From the NCBI RefSeq assembly GCF_023217965.1, contig NZ_JALPSC010000002.1, forward strand, positions 1,612,001 to 1,676,000: 64,000 bases of DNA. Reading direction: 5' to 3'. This DNA is from Prevotella sp. E13-27. GTDB taxonomy: Bacteria > Bacteroidota > Bacteroidia > Bacteroidales > Bacteroidaceae. The notes beneath the pieces were generated by a model, which was given only the letters and a program-made list of their open reading frames with translations, searched no databases and was not told the DNA's origin. Both the position numbers and the translations under genes were made by a program. Positions 33,173 to 43,100 of this stretch are shown here, piece after piece (position 1 is the stretch's first letter; each line of letters begins with the position of its first letter).

Positions 33173-35038
33173 CTACTTATTTCTGAGCCCCTCATTGAGG
33201 AATTCTACATAGGCATCAACATCTTCATCATAGGAACGGGGAGAAGCAAGCTGATGTCCGTCGCTGTCAAGAAGAACATAGAAAGGCTGGGCATTGGCAC
33301 CGAACTTGGAACGCTGCAGATAGCTCCACTTGTCGCCAATGGTGCGAAGAGTACGCTTCTGGCCATTCTCAGTTATCTCAATTGGTTCGGGAAGCGACGT
33401 TTTATCATCAACATAAAGGGAGATGAGAACATAGCGGTTCTTGATTATCTCAGCCACACGAGGATTGGTCCACACGGCAGCCTCCATCTTGCGACAGTTC
33501 ACGCAACCATAGCCTGTGAAGTCGAGCAGCACAGGCTTGCCCTGCTGACGAGCAGCCTCCATGCCGAGGTCGTAGTCACGATACTGGGCTTCAGTTACAA
33601 CAGATGATGACTGCAGACGGAAGTCCTGAGTGCTCATGGGAGGGGTGAAGGCTGAGATGGCTTTCAATGGTGCTCCCCAAAGGCCAGGTATCATATAGAC
33701 GGTGAAGGCGAGTGAAGCCATAGCAACGAAGAGTCGGGGCACGGAGATATGACGATTGTCATCATCGTGAGGCAGTTTCAGCCAGCCAAGGAGATAGAAG
33801 CCAAGACAGCCGAAGATTACTATCCACAGTGCAATGAACACCTCGCGGTCGAGAAGATGCCATCCGTAGGCAAGGTCAGCAACAGAGAAGAACTTCAACG
33901 CGAAGGCAAGCTCTATGAAGCCAAGGGTAACCTTTATTGCGTTCATCCAACTGCCAGACTTCGGCGCAGCCTTGAGCAGCGAGGGGAAGAGGGCAAAGAG
34001 AGTGAACGGAACAGCCAGCGCTATGGCGAAGCCAAGCATGCCCACTGCTGGCGAGAGTATGCTGCCTTGGGCAGATACTGCCACGAGCAAGAACCCGATG
34101 ATGGGACCTGTACACGAGAATGAGACGAGCGACAGGGTGAAAGCCATTAGGAAGATGGAGAGCAGTCCTGTAGTTGCCTCCGACTTCTGGTCAATCTTGT
34201 TAGACCACGATGAGGGAAGTGTGAGCTCGAAAGCGCCCAAGAACGATGCCGCAAAAGCGACAAGGAGCAGACAGAAGAAGATGTTGAACACGGCGTTGGT
34301 GGCCATAGCATTGAGGGCGCTGGCTCCAAAGAGCAGCGTGACTGCAAGACCGAGAGCAACATATATAACAACGATGCTCAGTCCGTAGAGCATGGCTTCA
34401 CGTACTGCCTTTCTGCGATTCTTGTTACGTTTAAGGAAAAACGAGACGGTCATAGGAATTATTGGCCACACACAAGGAGTGAACAGAGCAAGTAGTCCGC
34501 CTAAGGCACCCTCAAAAAAGATTAGCCAGAGAGAGGCATCACCATTCTCCGCAGAAGAAGGTTCTCTTCCCTGCCCTACTGAAGATGTCTCGGAGCCACT
34601 CTTCTTCAGTTCGCATGTCGATGGTGGCAGACAAGCCTCATCGCTGCATGCCCCATACTCAAGATAGCAGTCAATGATGTAGTCAGGACGCAAGATGCGT
34701 ATCTTCTGAACAAAGGTGGCACTGTTCTCGAAGTAGCGCAGCTCCTTGCCAAACATGCTGTCGAACTGCGTTATCTCGTCGCCACGGGCTACAAGTGAGT
34801 CAACGGTCTCTGCTCCGTCCATTGTAACAACATTGAATGTTGCTGACACAGGACCATCACTACCGAGATTTGTGGAATAGACATGCCATCCGCTGTCTAT
34901 CTTACCAGTGAACACAATCTCTGCTTCTCCATTGTCGCCAACTATCAGTTCCGAGCTGAAACTGACAGGGTCGAGCATCTGTGCCTGAGCCACAAGAGCC
35001 AGTAGGCAAGAGAGCGCTATAAAAAATATCTTTTTCAA
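33173..35038 (-). CDS. DsbD-like thiol:disulfide interchange protein
   Basis: The 621-residue protein has a signal peptide (MKKIFFIALSCLLALVAQAQ). An N-terminal DsbD-alpha-like domain ends in CLEYGACSDEACLPPS with the paired cysteines. An eight-segment membrane domain with a cysteine in FTPCVWPIIPMTVSFF follows, then a C-terminal thioredoxin-like domain with FTGYGCVNCRKMEA (CVNC). DsbD carries electrons from cytoplasmic thioredoxin to periplasmic reductants. The gene follows dnaE by 21 bp on the same strand. Confidence 0.93.
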   Translation of the reverse strand: MKKIFFIALSCLLALVAQAQMLDPVSFSSELIVGDNGEAEIVFTGKIDSGWHVYSTNLGSDGPVSATFNVVTMDGAETVDSLVARGDEITQFDSMFGKELRYFENSATFVQKIRILRPDYIIDCYLEYGACSDEACLPPSTCELKKSGSETSSVGQGREPSSAENGDASLWLIFFEGALGGLLALFTPCVWPIIPMTVSFFLKRNKNRRKAVREAMLYGLSIVVIYVALGLAVTLLFGASALNAMATNAVFNIFFCLLLVAFAASFLGAFELTLPSSWSNKIDQKSEATTGLLSIFLMAFTLSLVSFSCTGPIIGFLLVAVSAQGSILSPAVGMLGFAIALAVPFTLFALFPSLLKAAPKSGSWMNAIKVTLGFIELAFALKFFSVADLAYGWHLLDREVFIALWIVIFGCLGFYLLGWLKLPHDDDNRHISVPRLFVAMASLAFTVYMIPGLWGAPLKAISAFTPPMSTQDFRLQSSSVVTEAQYRDYDLGMEAARQQGKPVLLDFTGYGCVNCRKMEAAVWTNPRVAEIIKNRYVLISLYVDDKTSLPEPIEITENGQKRTLRTIGDKWSYLQRSKFGANAQPFYVLLDSDGHQLASPRSYDEDVDAYVEFLNEGLRNK

Positions 35039-35059
35039 TTTGTGGTCGTGTAAAAAGAA

Positions 35060-38000
35060 TCAGTTAATCTTATAGTCAAGAGCCTCGGTGCGCTCAACGA
35101 AATCGATGAGAGAGTGACGCACGTCAACCATCTTTGTCTGTGAGCGGAGCAGCACATGGTGCTTACCTGACGAGTCACGCAACTGGAAGAAGAGCTTTGT
35201 CTTTCCCTTATGTTCATCGATGAGCTCACTTAGCTCGGTTACAATCTTATCGTCGAGCAAGTCGGTATTCAGAGAGATTGTAATGCGATCAATGGCTTTC
35301 TCCTTAACAGTCTGGAGCAGTTCGACATTGCTGACCTTAAGCTCCTTCTGGTCGCTATAGGCAAAGCGCGACGCCATTTTGCCCGTGATATAGACAGCAG
35401 CCCCCTCTATGAACTTGCCGTTGAGGTTGAGCCAATCGTCGCCAAAGAGCACCAACTCGCCTGAGCCATCGAAATCTTCGAGGGTGACGATGCCCCAAGG
35501 CTTATTGTTCTTGCCGAAGCGTTGCTGAATGCCGGTAACGATACCACCCAGCGTCACGTCATCGTGGTCGGTAAGGGAGGCACAGCGGTCTGCCAAATCG
35601 GTACACTTGGCATTGCAGAGGTTGTCGAGCACAATCTTATACTCATCGAGCGGATGGGCAGAGAGATAGATGCCGACAAGGTCGCGTTCCTTGTTCAAGC
35701 GCTCTATGTCGCTCCATCGTTCATCGGTCTTGGGGATAGGAGGCGTGGCAATCTCTATGCTATCGAAGCCTCCGAAGAGAGAATTCTGAGCCTCATTCTT
35801 GGCCTGAATATACAACAGACCATAACGCACGAGCGAATCGAGGAACGTCTGTCCTTTGGAGTCTTCCACAAAGAAGGCTTCACGACGGATGCCAAAGGAG
35901 TCAAAGCCGCCGCTGAGTGCTAACGACTCATAGGCCTTGCGGTTAACGCTCTGGCTGACGCGCTCAGCAAAATTGAATATCGAAGTGAACGGACCATTAG
36001 CATCGCGCTCCTTAATGATAGCCTCAGCCACAGAGTCGCCCATGCCTTTGATGGCTGCAAGACCGAAGCGTATCTCACCCTTGTGGTTAACACCAAACTT
36101 AAGATACGACTCGTTGACATCAGGTCCAAGCGTGGCAATGCCCATCTGCTTGCACTCATCCATCAACTTGGTTATCTCCGTTATCTGGTCGCGACGACGT
36201 GTCATGATGGCAGCCATATACTCTGCCGGATAGTTCGCCTTGAGATATGCTGTCTGGTATGCCACCCATGAATAGCAGGCAGCATGTGACTTGTTGAACG
36301 CATAGGAAGCGAATTTCTCCCAGTCAGCCCATATCTTATCGAGCACCTTCGGGTCGTGACCGTTTTTCTTTCCACCCTCAATGAACTTCGGTTTCATGGC
36401 GTCAACGATATCCTTCTTCTTCTTACCCATAGCCTTACGCAGAGCATCACTCTCACCACGGGTGAAGTCAGCAAGCTGACGGGAGAGAAGCATCACCTGC
36501 TCCTGATAGACGGTGATGCCGTAGGTATCCTTGAGGTACTTCTCCATGCATGGTATGTCGTACTTTATCTCCTCACGTCCGTTCTTTCGTGCAATGAACG
36601 ATGGGATATAGTCCATAGGTCCTGGACGATAGAGGGCGTTCATGGCGATGAGGTCTTCAAACACTGTGGGATGAAGCTCACGCAGGTATTTCTGCATGCC
36701 TGCCGACTCAAACTGGAACGTGCCGACGGTGCGTCCCTGCTGATAAAGCTCGTAGGTCTTAGGATCATCAATGGGAATTGTATCGAGGTCAACGTCAATG
36801 CCTCGCGTTATCTTGATGTTCGCACAAGCCTCCTTCAACTCGGAGAGGGTCTTCAGTCCGAGGAAGTCCATCTTGATGAGACCTGTTGACTCGATGACAT
36901 GACCATCGTACTGCGTACAGTTGGTCTTTGTGTCCTTGAAGTCGGGGTCATCGGCAGTGCTCACTGGCACCCAGTCGCTGATAGGGTCACGACAGATGAT
37001 GAAGCCACAGGCATGGATACCCGTACCGCGAACGGTACCTTCCAGCATCTTGGCATATTTGATGGTATTGGCAAGAACTGGATCACTGGATGCCTCAGCA
37101 TCTTTCAACTCTGGCGTACACTTTATGGCATTGGCAAGATTCATCTTCAATCCATCGGGCAGACGGTCAGGGATGGCCTTGCAGAGAGCATTAGACTGTG
37201 CCAACGGAAGTTTCTCAACACGAGCAACGTCCTTAATGGAGTTCTTTGTAGCCATCGAGGCATAAGTGATGATGTGTGCACAGTTCTCGTGACCATACTT
37301 ATCCATAACCCACTTAAGCACACGACCACGACCATCATCATCGAAGTCGGTATCGATATCAGGCAGTGAGATACGGTCTGGATTCAAGAAGCGCTCGAAC
37401 AGCAGGTCATACTTCAACGGGTCTATCTTAGTGATGCCGAGACAATAAGCCACCACACTTCCTGCTGCAGAGCCACGACCTGGTCCTACCATCACTCCCA
37501 GCTCGTCACGGGCTGAATTAATAAAGTCCTGCACGATAAGGAAGTAGCCTGGGAAACCCATGGTCTTCATGATATGGAGCTCGAAGCGCACACGATCATC
37601 AACTTCCTTAGGTAACTCCTCACCATAGCGGTGGCGAGCGCCTTCATATGCCAGTTTTGCCAGATAGTCGGCCTCGAACTTTATGCGATAGATTTTATCG
37701 TAGCCACCAAGCTTCTTTATCTTCTTCTCACCCTCTTCTGGCGAAAGCTGGTTCTCACCGTTCTCGTCAGTGGTAAACTCCTTGTAGAGGTCTGCTTCAG
37801 TGAACTTCTTACGCCATTCTTCCTCTGTACCGAACGACTCCGGGATGGGGAAGAATGGCATGATGGGGTCGTGGTCGAGAGAATAGATCTCGACTTTGTC
37901 AAGAATCTCAAGAGTATTGGAAAGAGCCTCTGGCACATCGCTGAAGATGTCGTTCATCTCAGCCTTTGTCTTAAACCACTCCTGCTTGGAATAGAGCATT

Positions 38001-38770
38001 CGCGTGGGGTCGTCGAGATCCTTACCTGTAGAGAGGCAGAGCAGGTGGTCATGAGCCTCGGCATTCTCCTGGTCAACGAAATGCACATCGTTAGTACAGA
38101 TGAGCTTTATGCCATACTCATGGGCAAGTTCAATAAGCACTTTGTTTGCCTGTTGCTGCAAGGGGAAGGTCTCACGATTAGCACGTATAGAGGGGTCTTT
38201 AACCTCATGGCGCTGAAGCTCCAGATAGTAGTCATCACCAAAGATATTGTGATACCACTCTATGGCCTCACGTGCACCAGCGATGTCGCCATTAAGGATT
38301 TTCTTGGGCACCTCACCGGCAATACAGGCAGAGCAGACGATGAGGCCTTCGTGATAGCGCTCAAGGTCAGCACGGTCAGTACGCGGGCGCATATAGTATC
38401 CATCAACCCACGAGTTACTGACAATCTTGATGAGGTTCTTGTAGCCAGTATAGTTTTTTGCAAGCACTATGAGGTGATAGCCGCTCTGGTCCTGCTTGCC
38501 GTTCTTCTGTTCCTTGGGACCATAGCGTGCCACATACATCTCACAACCGAAAATGGGCTTGAATGGCTCAAGACCTTCTTTCTTGCGCCCTTTGTTCACG
38601 CCCATGACTATGTCGTGAAACTCCTTAATTCCGAACATGTCACCATGGTCAGTGATCGCCATGCCTCGCATGCCGTCGCCAATGGCTTTCTCGACAAGGC
38701 TCTTTATCTTCGACTGTCCGTCAAGGATAGAATAATATGTATGTACATGAAGGTGAATGAAATCTTCCAT
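35060..38770 (-). CDS. dnaE: DNA polymerase III subunit alpha
   Basis: The replicative polymerase. The 1236-residue protein starts with a PHP domain (FIHLHVHTYYSILDG, near residue 4), then the polymerase core with the catalytic aspartates in LPDIDTDFDDDGR and the PGRGSAAGSVVAYCLGI motif. A helix-hairpin-helix region and an OB fold near 1090 (VYITGKMASRF) follow. Its length is typical of Bacteroidetes DnaE. It lies between a histidine kinase gene (22 bp upstream) and the dsbD-like gene. Confidence 0.97.
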   Translation of the reverse strand: MEDFIHLHVHTYYSILDGQSKIKSLVEKAIGDGMRGMAITDHGDMFGIKEFHDIVMGVNKGRKKEGLEPFKPIFGCEMYVARYGPKEQKNGKQDQSGYHLIVLAKNYTGYKNLIKIVSNSWVDGYYMRPRTDRADLERYHEGLIVCSACIAGEVPKKILNGDIAGAREAIEWYHNIFGDDYYLELQRHEVKDPSIRANRETFPLQQQANKVLIELAHEYGIKLICTNDVHFVDQENAEAHDHLLCLSTGKDLDDPTRMLYSKQEWFKTKAEMNDIFSDVPEALSNTLEILDKVEIYSLDHDPIMPFFPIPESFGTEEEWRKKFTEADLYKEFTTDENGENQLSPEEGEKKIKKLGGYDKIYRIKFEADYLAKLAYEGARHRYGEELPKEVDDRVRFELHIMKTMGFPGYFLIVQDFINSARDELGVMVGPGRGSAAGSVVAYCLGITKIDPLKYDLLFERFLNPDRISLPDIDTDFDDDGRGRVLKWVMDKYGHENCAHIITYASMATKNSIKDVARVEKLPLAQSNALCKAIPDRLPDGLKMNLANAIKCTPELKDAEASSDPVLANTIKYAKMLEGTVRGTGIHACGFIICRDPISDWVPVSTADDPDFKDTKTNCTQYDGHVIESTGLIKMDFLGLKTLSELKEACANIKITRGIDVDLDTIPIDDPKTYELYQQGRTVGTFQFESAGMQKYLRELHPTVFEDLIAMNALYRPGPMDYIPSFIARKNGREEIKYDIPCMEKYLKDTYGITVYQEQVMLLSRQLADFTRGESDALRKAMGKKKKDIVDAMKPKFIEGGKKNGHDPKVLDKIWADWEKFASYAFNKSHAACYSWVAYQTAYLKANYPAEYMAAIMTRRRDQITEITKLMDECKQMGIATLGPDVNESYLKFGVNHKGEIRFGLAAIKGMGDSVAEAIIKERDANGPFTSIFNFAERVSQSVNRKAYESLALSGGFDSFGIRREAFFVEDSKGQTFLDSLVRYGLLYIQAKNEAQNSLFGGFDSIEIATPPIPKTDERWSDIERLNKERDLVGIYLSAHPLDEYKIVLDNLCNAKCTDLADRCASLTDHDDVTLGGIVTGIQQRFGKNNKPWGIVTLEDFDGSGELVLFGDDWLNLNGKFIEGAAVYITGKMASRFAYSDQKELKVSNVELLQTVKEKAIDRITISLNTDLLDDKIVTELSELIDEHKGKTKLFFQLRDSSGKHHVLLRSQTKMVDVRHSLIDFVERTEALDYKIN

Positions 38771-38792
38771 TATATATAATAAATAGGTGTAT

Positions 38793-39959
38793 TTAGTTTC
38801 CTTTCTTTATTGCGTGAAGCTCTATGCGGAACGTGGTGCCTTTGCCTACCTCCGACTGCTTCACATAGATGTGTCCCTTATGATATTCTTCAACAATGCG
38901 CTTTGCAAGTGACAGTCCCAATCCCCACCCTCTTTTCTTCGTGGTGAATCCAGGACGGAACACATTGCCAACATCTTTTTTCTTTATACCCTTGCCATTG
39001 TCGGCCACCTCGATGGCCACCTTGTCATCCTCCTCAAGAAGCCACAGGTCAATCTTTCCCTGTCCTCCCTCCATAGCATCAACAGCGTTCTTACAGAGAT
39101 TCTCTATGACCCACTCGAAAAGCGAGGCATTCATCTTGACAATGACATCATGGCTGGGATAATGACCCTTGATGGCTACCTTCTGCGATGTGCGCTTGTC
39201 CATATAGGCAATAACATGGTCGAGGACCTCGTTCATGGAGGCTTCTACAGGTTCAGGCAGCGATCCAATCTTTGAGAAACGCTCAGCAATGCGCTCCAGT
39301 CGCTTGACATCCTGCTCCATCTCAGGTATGAGGTCATCGTCGGGATAATTCTCCTTAAGTATCTCTACCCATGCCATGAGACTCGATATAGGTGTACCCA
39401 ACTGATGGGCAGTCTCCTTGGACAGACCCACCCACACCTTGTTCTGTTCAGCACGTTTAGAAGAAAGCAGGGCAAAGACAGCAATGACAGCGAAGATAAG
39501 GACTATGCCAAGCTGCCAGTAAGGCCACATGGTGAGGCGCTTCAGCATGGTAGATTCGTCATAGCAGACGTAAAGGGCATCGGTGGTTCCTTCAAGTTCA
39601 ATCTTAACAGCATTGCCGGCAGCCTTCATTCGATGACCATAGTCTGAAACGAAGGATAAAGTGTCGTCGCCACTGATGCTGATATTTCGCCAGTCGGCAA
39701 CATTGCCTTCTGAGTCCATCACAATGACAGGAATAGTATTGTTGCTCTCGATGACACTCATTACAAGTGCGAGATCTGTGTTCTCATCGGCATTGTTGAA
39801 CGCATGCATAGCCTCAGCCCACACCTCCATCTTGTTACGTTCCTCCACCTGAAGGTCGCGCACCAGATAATGGGATACGAGCAGCGACATTGCGGCGATA
39901 ACAATCGCCGACAATACGAGAATGATTTTTACCTGCCTTATGCGGTCAGTCCACTGCAT
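38793..39959 (-). CDS. Sensor histidine kinase
   Basis: The 388-residue protein has two transmembrane segments (near 12-30 and 148-166) bracketing a ~115-residue periplasmic sensor. The phospho-acceptor H-box is KETAHQLGTPISSLM, followed by the N-box NLCKNAVDAM, G1 DNGKGI and GWGLGLSLAKRI. There is no HAMP domain and no adjacent response regulator, so its partner and signal are unknown. A -7 box TATCTTTG lies on the minus strand at 40015-40022. It is first in a likely unit with dnaE and the dsbD-like gene. Confidence 0.92.
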   Translation of the reverse strand: MQWTDRIRQVKIILVLSAIVIAAMSLLVSHYLVRDLQVEERNKMEVWAEAMHAFNNADENTDLALVMSVIESNNTIPVIVMDSEGNVADWRNISISGDDTLSFVSDYGHRMKAAGNAVKIELEGTTDALYVCYDESTMLKRLTMWPYWQLGIVLIFAVIAVFALLSSKRAEQNKVWVGLSKETAHQLGTPISSLMAWVEILKENYPDDDLIPEMEQDVKRLERIAERFSKIGSLPEPVEASMNEVLDHVIAYMDKRTSQKVAIKGHYPSHDVIVKMNASLFEWVIENLCKNAVDAMEGGQGKIDLWLLEEDDKVAIEVADNGKGIKKKDVGNVFRPGFTTKKRGWGLGLSLAKRIVEEYHKGHIYVKQSEVGKGTTFRIELHAIKKGN

Positions 39960-40123
39960 GGTTCAAACAATAAGAAAACAACAATTATTTAACCTAAAGC
40001 ACAAAAAACGTCAGCAAAGATAAGCAAAAAAGATGTATTAGGCAAGAAACTGACAGTTCAAATATAATAAAAGGTGGCATTTTTCGTTCATAAGTATAAC
40101 GTGCGTTAATAAAAAAGAAAGAA

Positions 40124-43100
40124 TTGAAGCGATTAGCTTATCTATTAATCGTGATGCTGAGCATTGCCGCATTTGCACAAGTGCCTCAGCCTGACGATAA
40201 CGACAAGCCGAAACGACCAACGCCAAAGGCGCAGCCAAAATCGGTGAAAGCCGTGGATGAAGACATCCCCGACTCATTGCTGCATGCGCGTTGGAGAATT
40301 CAACGTACAACCCCTATCACCACGAAGGATATAGACTCGAGCGCTCTGGACCTTCGAATGCCTGAGAACATAAAACTGGAGGCTGTATATAACGACTCGC
40401 TTAATCAGTATTTCATTGGTTCAAAGATTAGCGACAGCTACCTGAGCGCTCCTTTTATCATGTCGCCAGAAGAGTATCTGAAGTGGAGTGAACGCCGTGC
40501 GCGCCAGCAGTTCTTCCGTAAGAAGGATGCTGAGACAGCAGCAGCAAAAGGCAAAGAGAAATTCGACTTCAGTGACATGCATTTCGACTTAGGGCCAGCA
40601 GAGAAGATATTCGGTCCTGGCGGTGTGCGTATCAAGACACAGGGTACGGCAGAGCTGAAGATTGGTGCTACAATCAAAGATGTAGATAACCCTTCACTTC
40701 CTGAGCGTAACCGTCACACCACAGCTTTCGACTTCGACGAGAAGATAAACCTGAGCGTTAACGGCAAGGTGGGCGACAAGGTTAACATGAACCTTAACTA
40801 CAACACCGATGCAACGTTTGACTTCGACACCAAGAACCTGAAGTTGAAATACGAGGGTAAGGAAGACGAAATAGTAAAGCTGGTAGAGGCTGGTAACATC
40901 TCCTTCCCTTCAAACAACTCATTGGTAACAGGTGCAACGAGTCTTTTCGGTGTAAGGACAGACCTGCAGTTCGGAAGACTGAAGCTGCAGACAGTACTGT
41001 CGCAAAAGAACTCGACAACGAAGAGCGTGTCGAGCAAAGGCGGTACACAGACAACACCGTTTGAGCTGAATGTTACTGACTATGAGGAGAACCGACACTT
41101 CTTCCTTGCCCATTATTTCCGCGATAATTACGACCGCTCCATGCAGTCACTGCCAAACGTGATGACTGGCATTAAAATCAACCGTGTGGAAATATGGGTA
41201 ACGAACAACAGCGGTAACACAGCCAATTCAAGAAACATCGTTGCACTGACCGACCTTGGTGAGGCTACTCACATAGCAAACACCGACAACTGGTCATCGG
41301 CAGGACTCAGCGTGCCAAGCAACCAAGCAAACAACGAGTATTCAAGTTTGGTGAGTAGTCTTGACTCAGCATCAAGAAGCATAGACCTGGTATCGGCACG
41401 ACTGGAGGCGATACCAAAATTCTATGGAGGCACAGACTATGAGATGCTATCTGCAGCGCGTCTGTTGTCATCAAGCGAATATACCGTAAACAGTGCATTG
41501 GGCTATGTATCGCTGAAGACAGGACTACAGCCCGACCAGGTTTTGGCAGTGGCTTTCGAATACACATATAACGGCATGACATATCAGGTAGGTGAGTTCG
41601 CTGCCGACCACACGAACACCAGTCAGGTACTGTTTGTGAAATCGCTGAAGAACACGTCGAACAATCCTTCACAAGGCAACTGGAACCTGATGATGAAAAA
41701 CGTTTATTATCTTGCTACAAGCGTAGAGAAAGAACGTTTCCGCCTTGACATCAAATATCAGAGCGACACCACGGGTACATATCTCACCTATCTGCCGGAA
41801 GCAAGTCTGAAAGAGATGACACTGCTAAGGATGTTGGGGTTGGACCGTTTGGACAACAACATGAAAGCTCATTCCAACGGACAGTTCGACTTTGTGGAAG
41901 GCTATACTATAAGCAACGGAAGGGTATTCCTGCCTGCAGCAGAACCTTTCGGTGATTATCTGCGCAACTACCTGAACAAGAAAGGCATGGCCAATCTGGC
42001 AGACACATATTGCTTCGATGCGCTCTACGACTCAACGAAGACCTATGCCAAGCAGAACGCGGAGAAGAACAAGTTCATAATGACAGGTCAGTTCAAGGGA
42101 ACATCGGCAAATGTAATATCACTGGGTGCCTACAACGTGCCACAAGGATCGGTGAAAGTTGTGGCTGGTGGTGTAGAGCTGACTGAGGGAAGCGACTACT
42201 CGGTAGATTACTCTGCCGGCGAGGTGACGATTCTTAACCAGAGCATCATTGACGCAGGAACTAACGTTGACGTTAGCCTGGAGGACAACACACAGTTCGG
42301 AATGCAGCGAAAGACAATGTTCGGTGTTAACTGGGAATATGAGTTCAGCAAGAATTTCACTATGGCAGGCACATTACAGCATCTGCAGGAGCAGGCGCTG
42401 ATAACAAAGGTTTCAATGGGTGAAGAGCCTCTGAACAACACCATCTGGGGATTGAGTCTCAACTGGAAACAAGAGTCTCAATGGCTCACTAAGATGCTTG
42501 ACCGTCTGCCTATGCTGCATGTAACTGCGCCATCGCAAATCACCTTCACTGGTGAGTTCGCCCAACTTATAGCCCATAAGCCTAACGGCACTCAAGACAA
42601 TGCGTCGTATATTGACGACTTCGAGAACACAAAGAACCTCATAGACGTGAGCGACGCAAAGTCGTGGGTACTGTCGAGCGTTCCAACAATGTTCCCCAAC
42701 TACAATAACAAGACAACAGTGGAGAGTGGCTACGACCGCGCATTGCTGGCATGGTACTCAGTCGACCCTATATTCACACGCCGTTCGTCAAGTCTGACAC
42801 CAGCGCACATCAAGAGCGATCTTAACCAACTCTCAAACCACTACGTCAGAGAGGTTTATGTAAAAGAGCTGTATCCAAACCGTGACCAGTCAAGCTATAA
42901 CGGAGCCACCTCTACCCTGCCCGTTCTCAACCTGGCTTACTATCCACAGGAACGCGGACCTTATAACCTTACTACTGAGTTCAATGCCGACGGTACGCTG
43001 AAGAACCCTTCACAGAAATGGGGCGGCATGATGAGACGACTGGAGACAACGGACTTCGAGCAGGCAAACATTGAATATCTGGAATTCTGGTTGCTTGACC

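Noticed and set aside
37631..38779. Open frame of 382 codons on the plus strand opposite dnaE
   Set aside because: Antisense to the PHP/polymerase region of DnaE; hydrophobic-looking but without conserved features or a promoter.
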